Shown: positions 1 through 38,491, numbered from the stretch's first letter. The stretch: 64,000 bases of DNA from Babylonia areolata (GCF_041734735.1 NC_134878.1:20095202-20159201), one strand, 5' to 3'. A program made the numbers and translations. Notes: generated from the letters alone by a model not told the origin.

Positions 1-930
1 TCTTTGTACATCTCTATATTTGTACAGTGATTCCTGTAAGCTCTGTAGGTGTGTCAACAGATTCTTGTACATCTCTATATTTGTACAGTGATTCCAGTAA
101 GTTCTGTAGGTGTGTCGACAGATCCCTGTACATCTCTGTATTTGTACAGTGATTCCAGTAAGTTCTGTAGGTGTGTCGATAGATTCCTGTACATCTCTAT
201 ATTTGTACAGTGATTCCAGTAAGTTCTGTAGGTGTGTCAACAGATTCTTGTACATCTCTATATTTGTACAGTGATTCCTGTAAGCTCTGTAGGTGTGTCA
301 ACAGATTCTTGTACATCTCTATATTTGTACAGTGATTCCTGTAAGCTCAGTAGGTGTGTTAACAGATCCCTGTACTTCTCTATATTTGTACAGTGATTCC
401 TGTAAGCTCTGTAGGTGTGTCGACAGATTCCTGTACATCTCTATATTTGTACAGTGATTCCTGTAAGCTCTGTAGGTTTTGTCGACAGATCCTTGTACAT
501 CTCTATATTTGTACAGTGATTCCAGTAAGTTCTGTAGGTGTGTTGACAGATTCCTGTACATCTCTATTTTTGTACAGTGATTCCAGTAAGTTCTGTAGGT
601 GTGTCAACAGATTCTTGTACATCTCTATATTTGTACAGTGATTCCAGTAAGTTCTGTAGGTGTGTCAACAGATTCTTGTACATCTCTATATTTGTACAGT
701 GATTCCAGTAAGTTCTGTAGGTGTGTCAACAGATTCCTGTACATCTCTATATTTGTACAGTGATTCCAGTAAGTTCTGTAGGTGTGTCAACAGATTCTTG
801 TACATCTCTATATTTGTACAGTGATTCCTGTAAGCTCTGTAGGTGTGTCAACAGATTCCTGTACATCTGTATATTTGTACAGTGATTCCAGTAAGTTCTG
901 TAGGTATTGTCAACAGATTCCTGTACGACT
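1..930. repeat. 61-bp minisatellite upstream of SSBP exon 1
   Basis: About 15 head-to-tail copies of a 61-bp unit. The landmark GTAC recurs at 6, 67, 128, 189, 250, 311, 372, 433, 495, 556, 617, 678, 739, 800, 861 and 923. Copies differ at few positions (gattcc/gattct, aagctc/aagttc). Each unit has two TGTACA palindromes about 16 bp apart, a GTAAG donor-like string and a TCAACAG acceptor-like string. The array starts at or before the window edge and its last unit stops about 20 bp before the acceptor at 948-949. Short open frames in it are repeat translations, not genes. Confidence 0.95.
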
Positions 931-949
931 TTCCGTGTGTGTGTTGCAG

Positions 950-24978
<24,029 letters not shown>

Positions 24979-27159
24979 CTGAGCAGTGGCACGTCTTTTT
25001 TTTTTTTTTTTTTTTTTTTTGACAGTAAATTATTGGCACACTTATGGTTGTATATCTTTTTATTTTTTTCCACTCTTGTCTCTCTTTCTCTCAAATCCTT
25101 TTTAGATATTTGATTTTTTTTTTTTTTTTTTTAAAGATGTAAATGTTGGTGCTACTCATCTTGAAAACAGGATAGCAGGCAAATTGGATGGGAACAGGGG
25201 GCTGAGGGCAGAGGTTCTGGCTTTGTTTTTTTTTTTTAATTTATTATGATTAAAAGAAATTATCTCCACTCCATGCTCAGTAGTAACTTGGCTTCTGTAC
25301 TTACGTTGATGCTCTTGTAGTAGCAAAGTGCATGTTTTGAAAACAACAACAAACAAACAAACCAGTAAACACGGTGTTGGAAAATGAAATGGCCGATTGC
25401 AGACATTGTGGCCTGTGAGGCAGTGTTGATTTTTGTTTATTATTATTTTTTCCCTGACGTTTCTTTTTCTTTCCTTGCTCTCTTTGTCTTTTTCCCCCAA
25501 GGTTGATTATAAAGACAAAACAAAGTTTAAAACGTTGTGGTGGTGAAATTATTAATGAAATGATCTGCCTTTTCTTTATTTTTTACAGTTTGATTTTCTT
25601 TGAAACTGACTTTTTTTCTGTCTTAGTCTTTTTTTTTTTTTTTTGTCAGAATGGAATTTCCCCCCCTCCCTCCCCATTTAAATGCCAGTGAAGGTGGGAG
25701 TGCTTGTTTTGTTTCGATTTATTCTGTTCTGTTTTGATTTGTTCTGTCTTGTCCAGCTTTTTTTCTTTCTTTTTATTTTATTTTTTATGTCTCTTGATTG
25801 CCTTGAACTTGTGCTGGTTTGACCTGTGCCGTAGTTGGCTTCTCCTTGTCCGTTGTTTCTTCAAAACTTCAATTCTTGCATTCTCCCCCCTGGTTCCTGC
25901 AACCCTTGGCCTCCGCTCTTCTTAGCACTAAGTGAAACTTACTTATGGGTGAAAAAAAAAAAGAAAATGATAGAAAGAAACTGATGACAGGCAAAAACTG
26001 TTAAAAGGGTACTAACTGAAGAACTCCAAAGCTCATTGTGGTTGCAAGGATGTTCAAGGGTCATTTGCAATGTATGCAAGGAATGTTGCATAGTTTCTAT
26101 GTCGGCTGTTTCTCATCCTTGAAATTGTGAGAATCGGTTTGTCCAAATCTGCAATCTTTGCCTTTGATATTGTATGACTTTCTTCTTCTTTTTTTTTTTC
26201 TTCTTCTTAATTTTTCAAGCCTCTTTCTTTCTGCTTACTAATTAACCATTAACAAAGCATCATTCTTCGTAATGCTCTACGTCTTACCCACCAATAGAAA
26301 GGGGAAGTTGTCTGTATGGTCACTGGCGTGGATCTTACGGAAAGTGTATAATAGTGTGTATACATATTATCTTTGTTATGACTGTGCGTAAAAACCTATT
26401 TCCTTGTAAGTATTCGTGTTAACTTATTGAAAGAAATCTCCATTTATTTTGACAAAACCTCAATGCCTCTTCCTTCCAGGATGGGAAAGATATTATCGCC
26501 TTGAAAAAAAAAAAAAAAGGAAAAAAGTTCTGGAAAAAAAAAAAATTGTACAGTTTTGTTTTTTTGTGAATTTTATTTTTTCTTCTTCGTTTTTTTTGTT
26601 TTTGTTTTTGTGATGTAATTTGTTCTACTAGTATTTTGGAACAGCATTGTTTAAAGTCCATATTCTTGTCGCATGGTTGTGAGGAACAGTGATGCGAATG
26701 CTGTGTGAATCATTGATGTTTACCTCCCATGCACCGTCTTCACTGAAAAATGCTGCAGAAGCGGTGGCTCGTTTTTCCAGGCACTGCCTGTCTTCTGCTG
26801 TTCTTTCAGCGCCTGCTTGAGATTTCCTTTTGTCCCATTCCCATTTTCCTGTGACTGTCTCTTGTCCTGTGGTTATTGGGTTTTTTTCTTCTTCTTTTTT
26901 TCCCTTTGCTTTTTTTCTTCTTCCCAGAAGAAGTGCATGCTTTCTGTTCAGTTTTCTGCATCATTTTTTTTTTCTTCGGTTATTCGCATTTGTTTGGCAG
27001 GCAGAATAAGCTTTCAAATCTGGAGTTGGTAGGGTTGGTAAAATTTCTCTGAAAATTAGACCAGTTGAAGATCTTGTACACTTCCGCTAAAAGGAGACAG
27101 TTTTGAAATCTTTTGGGACTGTGCCCTGTGTGTGCATGCGTGCAAGTGTGTGTGTGTGT

Positions 27160-27203
<44 letters not shown>

Positions 27204-28194
27204 ATACACTCAGGTAGGCAGAGTAAAAGAGTGGTGCAGATAGAAAAAAAAGAGAGAGAAAAAAAAAGAGAAGCGAACAACCCACCATTTTTTCTTTTTG
27301 ATTATGTCAGCTTGTATTTTCCTTCAAGGCAAGATACATCTTAGAGAAGTACTCTCTGAGAGACTCTCCTTTCATGATAAAGAATTTTATCTTGCTCTCG
27401 TTCCTCTTTTAAGCACTTTCTCTTGTCTCATTCTCTCTATTTTTGTTATTGTCCTCTTCTGCTGCTTTACTGCGATCATGGTAATTGTATGGATGGAAGT
27501 AGCAAGGGCATTTTCTGAACTGCGCACCTTGGAATTCATTGTGATAAGCTTGCTGCTCCTTGGTTGTCAGCCTGTCTCAGCAACTGTATATCTGCTTGTC
27601 TTTTTTTTTTTCTTTTTCTTTTTTCCCCTTCCACTGGAGGTGAATGATTCAGAATCAAGTGTGAAGAGAAACAAAATGACCGCTGTTACGCTTTTACAAA
27701 TTATAATTTTTTTTTTTTTAAACCACCAGATTTGTAATCAGGTGGTTTTGTTTCTGCTGTTTTTGGTCATGTTTTGTTTGGAAGCTTGAAGGCTTTTGGA
27801 TAGGCTTTTGGTTAATAGGCCGGTGAATTTGAGTTTAGGGGTATCAGACGGCGATGGCTGGAAGAGAAATTGAATGAAAAAGGTGGGGTGAGGTGAGGTG
27901 GAGTCGGGTGGAGTGGAGTGGGTACTTGAAAGAGAGTAGTCTACAGCGAGCCCCCTTCCGCCCACCAACTTCCCTCTACCAACCACCCCTACACCCCCCC
28001 ATCAACCACTCCAAAGCCCTCACCCCCTTCCCCACCCCTCCCTAGCCCCTACCCCTCCCTTCCTCTTCTTTTTTTTTTTTTCTTTTCACTTCATTTTTCT
28101 CTTTTTCCATACTGTACAGATGTGTGCCTTTCTTCCCAGTTGGAAATCTCTACGCAAATGTCCTTCTCACTCTTTCCTCCCCCTCCCCCGTTCT

Positions 28195-28253
<59 letters not shown>

Positions 28254-28840
28254 TGTGGCCTGTGTATGTGTGTGTGTGTGTGGCCTCATGATGACTGGTT
28301 CCTTTTTTTTTGCTGGTGTTCATCAAGTCTTTGATACAAAGCGACAACAAATATTTAAAGTAATTCTAAATGATAATTGTGATTGATGACCTTGCCCGTA
28401 AATGGAATCGTTATCGTTTGTTTATTTATGTATCATTATTTATTTATTCATATATTTGTTTATTGACTGATATGATATTTATCCACAATTTTTTTTATCA
28501 ACTGTTGTACAGATATATTGTATTACTTTGGCTTATTTGTTTATTCATTTTATTTATTCATAATTTAAAAAAAAAATTTGTCATTTTATTTCTTTCTTCA
28601 TTTATATGATTCATTTATTTGTTTATAATTTTGTAGCAAATGTTGTATGGATAGGTAAATGGTTTTTTTAATTTTTGTTTTTCTTTTTTCTTTTTAATAT
28701 ATATATATATTTTAATAGTCTTTTTTTTTCTTTCTTATTTTATGTTAAAATGTTTATGACTGTGAACTGATGTATTACACTGATGTATTGTGGAAGACAA
28801 ATAAGGTGTCTTTATTTGTGTCTTTTTACAGAGCTGTATG

Positions 28841-28861
28841 CCGTTACTACCGCAGTAACGG
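28841..28861 (+). other. Perfect 8-bp inverted repeat in probable 3' UTR
   Basis: CCGTTACT, a 5-nt loop ACCGC, then AGTAACGG. GC-richer than its surroundings and on the likely sense strand of the SSBP transcript, so it could fold as an RNA hairpin. Function unknown. Confidence 0.5.
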
Positions 28862-29087
28862 GAAAATTATGAGGTCATCCTGAGCGTTAGTGATTGTGTC
28901 CAGAGCGTAAGAGAAAAGTGAAGTGAGAGTGCAAAAGTCTGAATTCAAGGATGCCTTTTTTTTTGGTACTGCATTATTTGTCTGAAAATTTTGTTGCCAT
29001 TTGTCATGGTAAGAAAACTGATCTGACAAAAACAAAACAAAACAAAAAAAAAAAAAAGTTAAAAAAAAAAGAAAAAAACCCTAACAA

Positions 29088-29093
29088 AATAAA
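29088..29093 (+). terminator. Candidate poly(A) signal AATAAA for SSBP
   Basis: An AATAAA hexamer about 4.1 kb past the SSBP stop, near where the consistent T-richness of the + strand fades. A second lies at 29677-29682. Chance hexamers are common in such AT-rich DNA, so this is only a candidate. Confidence 0.2.
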
Positions 29094-29484
29094 CTGATAT
29101 TGGTATGGACTTGGTGTAACTGGTATTTTGTGTGTTGAAAATTGTTCTTCTCCCTTATTTAGTATTATTGGTTTTAATTTATTTGTGTTCATGTTTAACA
29201 TTCTGGATCAGTTGGTTGTCAAAGATTTTTTGGGGTGTTTTTTTTGTTTTTTGATTGATTGACTGGTGATTGTGAGGGAATGGTGTTTGGTATGATTGAC
29301 TGGTGATTGTGAGGGAATGGTGGTTGGTATGTTTTGGAGAGAACATGTGACTGAGTGTTTGTGTGCCAGGGAACTGGACATGGTGTATGTATGCTCTTAC
29401 TGGCTTGCTCACGTTGCATGTAACTGTACCTTTGTTGGTGTCAACAAAGTCAATTCTGCACTTGCTGGCAGACTATCAATGCAC

Positions 29485-29539
<55 letters not shown>

Positions 29540-31327
29540 GAGAGAGAGAGAGAGCGAGCATGTGTGTGTGTACGTGTGTGTGTGTGTATTCATTGTAAAC
29601 AGCTGTATGTCCATATTTGTATCTTTTGTTATTAGGCAGTGTCTTGTTTTAGCCGATTTACGTAAAAAAACAAACAAATAAACTGGGACTTGTCTTTGTC
29701 ATTTAATGAGGATCTGTTCGCAGAGAGAGGGAGGAAGGGAGAGAGAAAGAGAGAGTGCGTTTGCATGTGTGTGTAGATGTGTGTGTAGTGTATTTGCTTA
29801 TGTGTTCGCATGTGTGTGTGTGTGTGTGTGGAGAACTTGGAGACACACAACAGTAAAGAGAAGAAAGAGTTCACTAATGTACAGAGTATGGCAACTGATC
29901 CACATTTTTACACAAACTGTTTTTCAACACTGAGTTTTTGAAATAAGAATAGGTTCCTTGTTTAATGCTGCTTGATAGAAATTGAACCTAGAAAACAAAA
30001 GCATCCTGCTACATCTGCTTCAGTAATTCTCTTTAATAAAACAACGACAACAACAGCAAAACAACTTGGTCTTCAGAACCTTTTGAATCAAGCTGTCTGC
30101 CAAACTCACAAGGACTGGCGCAGAACTCCCTGCCAGTATGATTGCTTCATGTTTGATAACACCGATTTTCAGTCCAGTACCATAGCGTGCAACATTGAAA
30201 AAAGAAATATGCTAGCATCAAAAAAAAAACAAACAAAAAAAAAAAAAAAAAGCCCACCTACCAGTGTAATTTTTTCATGTTTCACACACCAGTTTTTCAG
30301 TTGAGAATGATAATATGCAACATAGAAAAAACGATATGCCACCAAACAAAACAAAACAAAGCAAAATCAACAACAGGACATTCAATTAAAAAAAAAAAAA
30401 ATTTGCCACAAGAAAAAATTGATCCAGTTGAGTAAGTATTCAAGTATAGGTTTTAGGGTACGTAGGTCTGCTGTTGAGAATTGTAGCGACAGTGTGTTGG
30501 GTTGGATGTTGTTTTTTGATTTGTTGATTTTTGTGTCTTTTTTGTTTTGTTTTTTTTGTTTTTTTTTTGATAGAATCTGGAAACATCTTTCTATATTTTT
30601 ATTTCTATTACGCTTATTTTAAAAAGAACTTAAGACTGTGCATTATGTGAAATCACATGATAAAGCCTTCCTAGGAAGAGTTATTTATGTGGGAAGAAAA
30701 ACTGTTAGGCGGAGTGTAATAATGGCTTATATCCCAATCTTTTTTATTTTTTATTTTGAGTGTATTTTTTTAATTTTAATTTTTTTTTTAATGGAAGTAA
30801 CGTATGAGTGAAACTAGGCCTGTCATGTGATTTGATTTGCTTGTATTTCTTGACTTTGTGACATATGTTTTGACATTTTATTTGATCTTATTGTTTGTAA
30901 TAATTTGTGAAATATGCTTTTGACAATGTGAATAGAATTACATTTTATTTGAACTGGTTGGTTTTTTGTTTGTTTGTTTTTATCAATCAGAAACTATTTA
31001 TTGAAATTTTCTCATTTTGTTTTTCTTGATTATTCATTTTTTTTATGATTACTTTAAAAAAAAAATTTTTTTTTAGTTATTCATTATGTTTGCATTACTA
31101 TTTTAATTACTTTTGTTGGTTTTCTGGATTATTCTTCCATCATATCAAAAAAAAGAAAAGTTTTTTTTTTCTGTCTTTTCATCTCAATTTTTGTATTGAT
31201 TACAATTTTGGAATGTGCTGTTTATGGTTTGCTCACACTGCCAAACTTGCCACGAAGTTTCAAATGTGAGCGTGTATGACATGTGCGTGTGTGTGTATAT
31301 CTCTATAATATGTGTGTTTGTGCATGT

Positions 31328-31389
<62 letters not shown>

Positions 31390-32681
31390 CATGTTGTTTT
31401 AATGGTTAGATCTAACCTGTAACCATCTGAAACAATTTAGATGGAAAATGACTGTCAGAAGATGGTTTTCTAGTGTTCTGCTATACAAGCAGATTCTGAG
31501 AGAGAAAAAAGAAAAAGGAAAAAAAGAAATCTTTAAAGTAGGTTGGTTTTTAAAATTGAAAGTTGGATATTTTTCAGTTACAAGATGGATTATATTGTGA
31601 GTGCGCTTTTAACACAGTTAACAAAACAAAAAGGAAAACATTCCCATTGGAATTTATTTTAAATGTAACAGTGTTATATGAAACAAAACAAAAAAAAGAA
31701 AGAAAAAAAAAAGATTAAGATTTCAGAACTAGTTCAAAATGAGTTTTCTTTCTTCAGTGAATACATTGAAATAACCACCACAAACAATGATTGGGAATTT
31801 TCTTTTATTAACTGAAATGTTCATACATTTGTCTCCATACATTCCAAGGTAAGTCGCACATTTTTTTTAAGAAAAAAAAATAAAGATGTTTTCATGATAG
31901 GAATATTGCTTTTTGTTATTTTTTGAATCAAAAAAACAAAAGAAAAGTGGTGTTGCATGCATGATTCTTGTAAACTTGTGGATAGGAGAATGGAAGGAGA
32001 AAGACAGGGGATGTAACTAGTTTGTTAGAGCACATGTTCAGAACTGTAATATATGAGTTGTCTGTCCATGTCAAAAAGTGGAAAATCACAGAGCGAGTGA
32101 GCGAATGAAAAATGATAGTTTGGACTTAAAACACTTTACCAGTGGTGAAATGTTACCAAAGGGCAGTGGAACCAGATGTACTCCTCTTGTTTGCTGTACA
32201 ACATTGGAAATTGCTACAAAACGTGTTCAGAGACAGTATATATATTTCTTTTTAAATTTAAAAACCAACCAAACAAACCAAAAAAACCCCCGAATTATTT
32301 ATAAATGTAGGGATGCATGGGTCTGTTGGCAAGTCTGTAAGTGCATTAATTAGATGTGGGTGTTCGCTTTGGGAGTGCATACATTAATTCAAAAGAAAAG
32401 TTCAAGATGAAATGAATAAATGTTGAGAGTGGGAGAGAAAGAAAAAAAAAAAAAAGGGGGGGGGGGGGGGGTGTGATTTTTTTCATGGATCAGCAATAGC
32501 AACACCATTGAACCCACAAGAAAATTACTATGTTCTCCTGAACAACACCAAAGTGAAAGGACAATTTCTCTGTTGCAGTTATGGTACAAATGTTATGCAG
32601 TTGGTTCACAGTGTGTTTGTGCGGCAGAATACCAGGAACTGGTTTTAACCATTCCTCAAACTTGAAAAGATGGGAAAGTTC

Positions 32682-32764
32682 AAAAAAAAAAAAAAAAAAA
32701 AAAAAAAGAAGGAAAAAAAAAAAAAAAAAAAAAGAAGGAAAAAAAAAGAAAAAAAAAAAAAAGA
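32682..32764. repeat. Long poly(A) tract with GAAGG interruptions
   Basis: About 80 bp of nearly pure A on +, interrupted by AGAAGGA and single G. No retroposon body is recognisable immediately upstream. Confidence 0.95.
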
Positions 32765-35432
32765 AAGTAGGAAATTTAAAGACCAAAATTGAAGTGTTCT
32801 GAAACCTAAAACAATTTCTGATAATCCCTGTCATGTTTGGTATACTGTGTAATTAATACAGTTTCTACAGAGTATATCCCATGCCTTTTTTTTGTTGTTG
32901 TTGTTGTTGACATTTTAATGTGTTTGTATAAGTATGTCATGTGTATTTGTGTAAATAAGAGCAGACATTTTCTGCTGGTGTGAAGACAGTCAGTTTGAGT
33001 GTTTTTAAGTTTTCCAGTCAATGTTATAAGATACACAGTTTTTTTGGACAGGACAGAAATAAGTCCGTATGTCTAGAATGCTGTTCGTCTGGATAGTGAA
33101 CATCAGCAGGGACTTTTTTGTAATTCATGTATTTATTTATTTATTTATTGGAGTGGTACTTTTTTGTATCACTGAACGAAAGGAATGAATTTGAAGCAGT
33201 AGCAAATGTCAAGAAATTTTTTAAACAACTTTTGCTGATTTCCTCCAGTTTTTTGACAGGCTAGCCATGAGGGGAGAAAGGTAAAGGCAATTGGAAGAAG
33301 CTGGATATGTCTTTAAATTGTGGTTATCAAAATTCACAGCTTGGGAGAAAAAAAAAACACCCAAAAAACCCCCTGAAAACAAACATACAAAATTGCTGAT
33401 TCTTTCTTCAAGGTGGATGTGGCCACCAAAAACAAGGGACACAACTCCCATAAACACTCAGTGAACAGGAAACATGGTAGCAGTGAACTCATGGCCACTG
33501 TTGGACAGTTTTTAACTTTTCAACAGAAGGGTAGTGTTTCATTTTTCAAACTCAGCACCCAGTCACAAAATATTTGAATGCATAGTGTCTGATTTGTAGC
33601 TACAATTTTCTGTGAGAGCAACTGTTTCCTAGAAAGAAAACTACTGTTTGTGTTAGCTGCTTTGTAACACTCACATCTTGTGTGCCTGAGAATTTTGATG
33701 AGAGGCTTAAAAATTCATGTACCTTGCATTTCCCATAAAATGAAAACTCTTCTCCTCAAGACGGAGTGGGCAGTGTTCACAACAAGGCACTGACGTTCAC
33801 TCCGTCAGTCACGCAGAGGTGTGGAGGGGGAGAAATGTGGATTTTGCTGAAAACTTGGCGACTACAAAGTTAAAAAAGGAAATATTTCTGGTGTGGCAGC
33901 AGCATCATCACAACGTAACTGACTGGAACACCGGATAAAGTGATGCCTGATTGTGTGATGTGCCTTCAAACTGCCTGGTTGTTGCTGTGGACAGAACCAG
34001 AGGTTATGCGCAGCCTAATTACCATTACAGTGTGAATCTGGCATTGTGTCAAGCTTTGAGTTTGGCCTTGTACTTGCAGCAAGGTGACAAACAACTCTCA
34101 AAGATTTCTTCTTAGCAGCGCAGGTGGGTCAGTATCAGTAGTTTATTTATTTCATAGGTTATACTCATCATCATAATTTTCAAAATAATGCTCATTAGTA
34201 GGATGTGAGTTGACCTGTTTTAGGTATCACCATTATTTGTTTTGCATTTAGGAATCTTCAGTAGTTAAGATATTTAAAAATCTTTTTAAACATATTTTTA
34301 GAGAGCTCTGTAAAAGATAGGTATGTGGAAGGAGTGCTCCATAACTTTATAAGCGAAACATTTGCTTTCTGTTCTGATTCTAGCGTCACACTTTTCTGTC
34401 TTAGAGAAACTGTGAGCCCACAATTTTTCAGTTGCTAATTTGAAATCATACTGAAGGAAGTTATGGAAAGTAGCAAAATTATTTTTTTTGATGTGTAACG
34501 GTTGATGGATATAATGGATATATGTGAGTATACATCACCAAGCGTGATATATATATCAGTCAGGGTTCAAACCACAGACCTTTTAGACTTTCATTCTGTG
34601 TGTGTGTGTGTGTGTGTGTTGAAAGTTATGGTTAAATAAATGGTTGAGACAGTCCGTGTTTTTTCACAATTTTATACATGTATAGTTTTACTTATTTGAC
34701 CTTGTTTCAGAATTGTTTTTTTCCCCTTCTTCAAAATACTTTGTAAATCAAAAGGTAGCTTGTTCTACAGCATAAGTATCACACACACACAATTTTCTTC
34801 AGAAGAAATGTATTTCAGGTGTGACTGTTGATGTAATTTTTATCTGTGTACTGAAGACAGATGAGTAAGTGGGTCATTTCTTTAGGCATCACAATTGACT
34901 TGATCTTCATTCTGACTGCCCTGTTATATATCAAGGGAAGGAGTATTGTTTTGTTCGTATAATTTAAAACCAAGTGTGTGCATGCTTTACCAAGAGAAAA
35001 TGTTGGCAGGTAATAGAAGAATGGAAGATTTTGGTAATCAAAACAGTGGCAATATAACAGTCAGATATTTATGAGATGTTTTGTTTTTGAATAATCATGT
35101 CTATTATATCTTATGTGTGAAACATGATATATTTTCCCATTGAAGTTTGCCTGTGAGGTTCATTTGCATGACAACCTTTCAAGTATATGTAAGATTTGCG
35201 TGTTGTTACGAATTTGTATCCAGTTTGTGTACATGTGAGGTTTGTTGGCCTCTTTATTATTATTATTTTGAACACACAGGTTGTCTTGGCATGTACATAA
35301 GAATTGAAAATGTATTAATGTTTTGCTTTTTTGTTTGGTGAAAGAATTGTGCACTATTGGAAAATTTGTGTGTACTATTGGAAAATTCATGTCTTGGTTT
35401 GGTATGATAACGATTATGATGGTGGTTCCACC

Positions 35433-35474
<42 letters not shown>

Positions 35475-37739
35475 AATCTTTCCATGCCAATGGTGTATTT
35501 TTGTGCCCAAAGTGAGTACAGTAAGTTATTGTGGTGTGATTAATGTATGTATACATGGTGATTGTTTGTTATTTAGCCAAGGGGTTTGAGCCTGCCCTTG
35601 GCCTCGTGGTCATGTTATCTCACCTATGTCGAAACCAAGCGTCCATGATGCATTTGCATGTCTCACTTCACTTGTGCACTTACACACACACACACACACA
35701 CACATGTTCACCGACCCCCATCTACTGTTACTGTGTTAATTGGTCGTATCAACAAATGTCATCACTCACATGTTCATTTTCTTTTCATTCACAGTTAATT
35801 TATTCATGTTGATTTCTCTGTTGGTTTTTTTTTTTTTTTTTTTTTTTTAAATAATCATTTTGTGTATCATTCAGTTGCTTGTGCTCTTTCTGTCAAAGGG
35901 GGCATACACGCATATATATATTCAGTCACTCGAACCAGCCTGTTTTGTGTTTAGACTGGTCTATCGAATCATAATGTCATGCTTCCAATTTTGTCAGCTC
36001 TTTGTTCTGTCATGCTTCCACCCCATTTTTCCCCCTGCCCCCATCAATGTCCACCCCTTTCCAGTCTTGCTCATTCGTTTGCTCACATTGTGTTGACTCG
36101 TTTGTCATCGTATCACATAATTTGTTATTCTAAGATGTCATTCTTGTGATAACACATGCACACAAATTTACTAAAACTTTTATCAAACACTTTATTCAAC
36201 AAAAAGGAAAGACATTGAGAAGATAATGTACAATGGCAATAACCCTTCATGTGTTTGCATAGGTCTTACTTTCTTCTGCAGTGGTGGAATGGTAAGTTTG
36301 TAACAGGTGTTGAGATTCGGGTGGGGACAGAAATGGATTGTCATCAATGTAAACAAAATACACATAGGCAGTTTCTGAGTGTTATACCATTTAATTGAGA
36401 GAGAGAGAGAGAGAGAGGGAAGGCTGTTTCAAAATGTACGATGAATGATCTGATTCCGAGAGTGTGTGGCAGAACCAGACAAATAATATTGTGGATTATG
36501 TTTTAAGCACACCACATTTTGGTGTGTTTCCATTTTTTCTTTTCTTTTTTACAACAACACTAAAGTCTTAATATTATACATTACAAAAATATCCATCATG
36601 TTATTTCAAAGACAAAAAACTAGTATCCTTGATACAGACAGTTGTGGTCTTTTTGGAGTTGTTTTGTTTAAAAATATTTTCTTCTTGAAGATCTAGAAGT
36701 CTGTTAGTTATATTATTCATATATATATATATATTTTTTTTTTTAAGATAAAGATTTTTAACAGTATGTTGATTTAATTGTGCATCCAAAACAACTCGTT
36801 GCACAGCCCCAGTAATTATGTGATTCATGGTGTCTTGTTTTTGGTACATGTATTGTTATTTTGTGGTTTCTGATCATGATTATTGTAAAATTTGATAGTT
36901 GATGTAGCAGTCTTGTTCATTACCTAACCTGTGGACAGTTTTCATTAGTTTCACTGCACAGGTATGGTTTTGATATTGAATTTTCTACCATTAATAATGA
37001 GGTGCGGAAAAACAAAAACTGACCCAGAAACCGTATTCATGCATTCACATTCCAGCGCTCATGCACACCCTTTCACACACAAACGGGCATACACACACAC
37101 ACTCACAGTTGTTCAGCATGGGTGTATGGTATGGTTTGTCAGGTTTTTTCCCTATGTTCTTCACTATCTTTCCTTTCCACACTTCATTTCAAAATGTACA
37201 GAAATGTGATTTCATATTCTCATAATAACACACCACCCACTTCTCATTTGTAGGAGAACCATTTGCTGCCAACCACTTGTCGTTTGCATCATCAGAATTC
37301 CACCTGTCGTTCATTGTATCATTTGTTGATGTATGTAGATTTTCAGAGGGCTCAAAAATTAAGAAATGGAAACAATTACTGTTGCTGTTTGGGTCATGCA
37401 ATGGGTGTGAGAGAGTTTTAATTTTTTTTATTATCTCGTACCACTTTTTCTGGAAATACTGAGCTGTTCACATACACACATACAGCATAAGACTGCAAGT
37501 GTATGTGCAAATGAATGTATTTGACACCATCTATTTCTTTTTCTTTGCATAAAACACAAGGAGGAAGTGTTTAAAATGACACTTATTTAAACAAGACAAT
37601 AACTGAGAAAAGGTAATACCAATAAATGCTTCTGTAATGCCAAGATGTATATGTGCAGCTTCACGGAATGAATACCAATGTCACAACAGACTTAACAATG
37701 ACAAAGAGTGTTAATAACACTTCTTGATATTTCTGCTCC

Positions 37740-38370
37740 CTGCTATTAGTCTGTGAACTGGCTCGGCAGTGCTGGTCTATCTTTCCCTTGATGGGCATGT
37801 CCACCTTCATTTGGACACACCCTCCCCCTCTCTACCTTAGTCTTGGATCGCCCAATAGAAACCTCAAATGTTGTCTAAACTGTGGCACTAGGGAAGGGCC
37901 TCCCTGATCCAATATGGCTGGGGTCCAAGGGAACAAATTTTTGGTGGACTCCCAACAGTCCGAGCCCAATCCACTCATGACGGAAGCTCAGAAACCACAG
38001 CTTTCAACACTGGTGGCAGAGGTGTGGAATGTTGGTGGCTATCGGGGGACAGTGAATTCATATCCACTATGTCTAGGGCTTAGCAGAGGAAAGCTGGACC
38101 CCCAACCCTTTCCTTACAGTGCTTTTACCTTCCCCACCCACGTACCCATTCACACCTGGGTGGAGTATAGAAGAGTAAAGTGCCTTTCCCAGGGACACAA
38201 CGTCATGCTGAATTATGGGGCCTCGATGGTCCCCAAAGGCCAGCTAGCCCGCAAGGTTGCATCACTAAGAACCAGTGCAATCTTGCCTCCTGGTTTGAGA
38301 GTCCGTCCTTCACAAAACACTAAGCTGTTTAATAAAAATGACTTCCCTTTGCAATGGGGAAACCATTGAT
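37740..38370. other. Unrecognised GC-richer block, possibly an old retroposon
   Basis: Contains a + frame of 151 codons (37914-38369) with no recognisable domain. The part CACACCTGGGTGGAGT, then AAGTGCCTTTCCCAGGGACA (about 38150-38200) resembles a phrase I remember from repeat consensus sequences in several animal genomes. The open frame is therefore more likely chance in an old repeat than a gene. Confidence 0.35.
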
Positions 38371-38380
38371 CATACAGCTC

Positions 38381-38491
38381 TCACTTTGCTTTTGGCCCAA
38401 CCGTAAGCTTTTGTCACTCTCTTACTGTATACATGGTCACTTTGCTTTTGGCCCAACCGTAAGCTTTTGTCACTCTCTTACTGTATACATG
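38381..38491. repeat. 56-bp near-perfect tandem duplication
   Basis: TCACTTTGCTTTTGGCCCAA begins at 38381 and again at 38437, and the copies remain identical as far as I can read through ACTGTATACATG. Either a very recent duplication or an assembly join. Confidence 0.9.

Larger units (their letters stand above)
24979..36200 (+). other. SSBP 3' UTR and downstream intergenic DNA
   Basis: No coding exon, SINE or MITE was recognised. T-rich DNA dominates to about 28.8 kb, then A- and T-rich stretches mix. Content includes (TG)n at 27149-27201, (TG)n(AG)n at 28201-28253, a TTTATT-rich block (28410-28720), a 40-bp tandem duplication (29257-29336), (TG)n(GA)n at 29490-29555 and 31328-31386, poly(A) tracts (30232-30251, 32682-32764, 35443-35471) and poly(T) (35826-35848). 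AATAAA on + occurs at 29088-29093 and 29677-29682, among others; I cannot tell which ends the transcript. Confidence 0.6.

Noticed and set aside
37914-38369. 151-codon + strand open frame starting MAGVQGNKF
   Set aside because: No recognisable domain; part of it looks like a decayed repeat with a phrase seen in animal repeat consensus sequences. Not supported as a gene.
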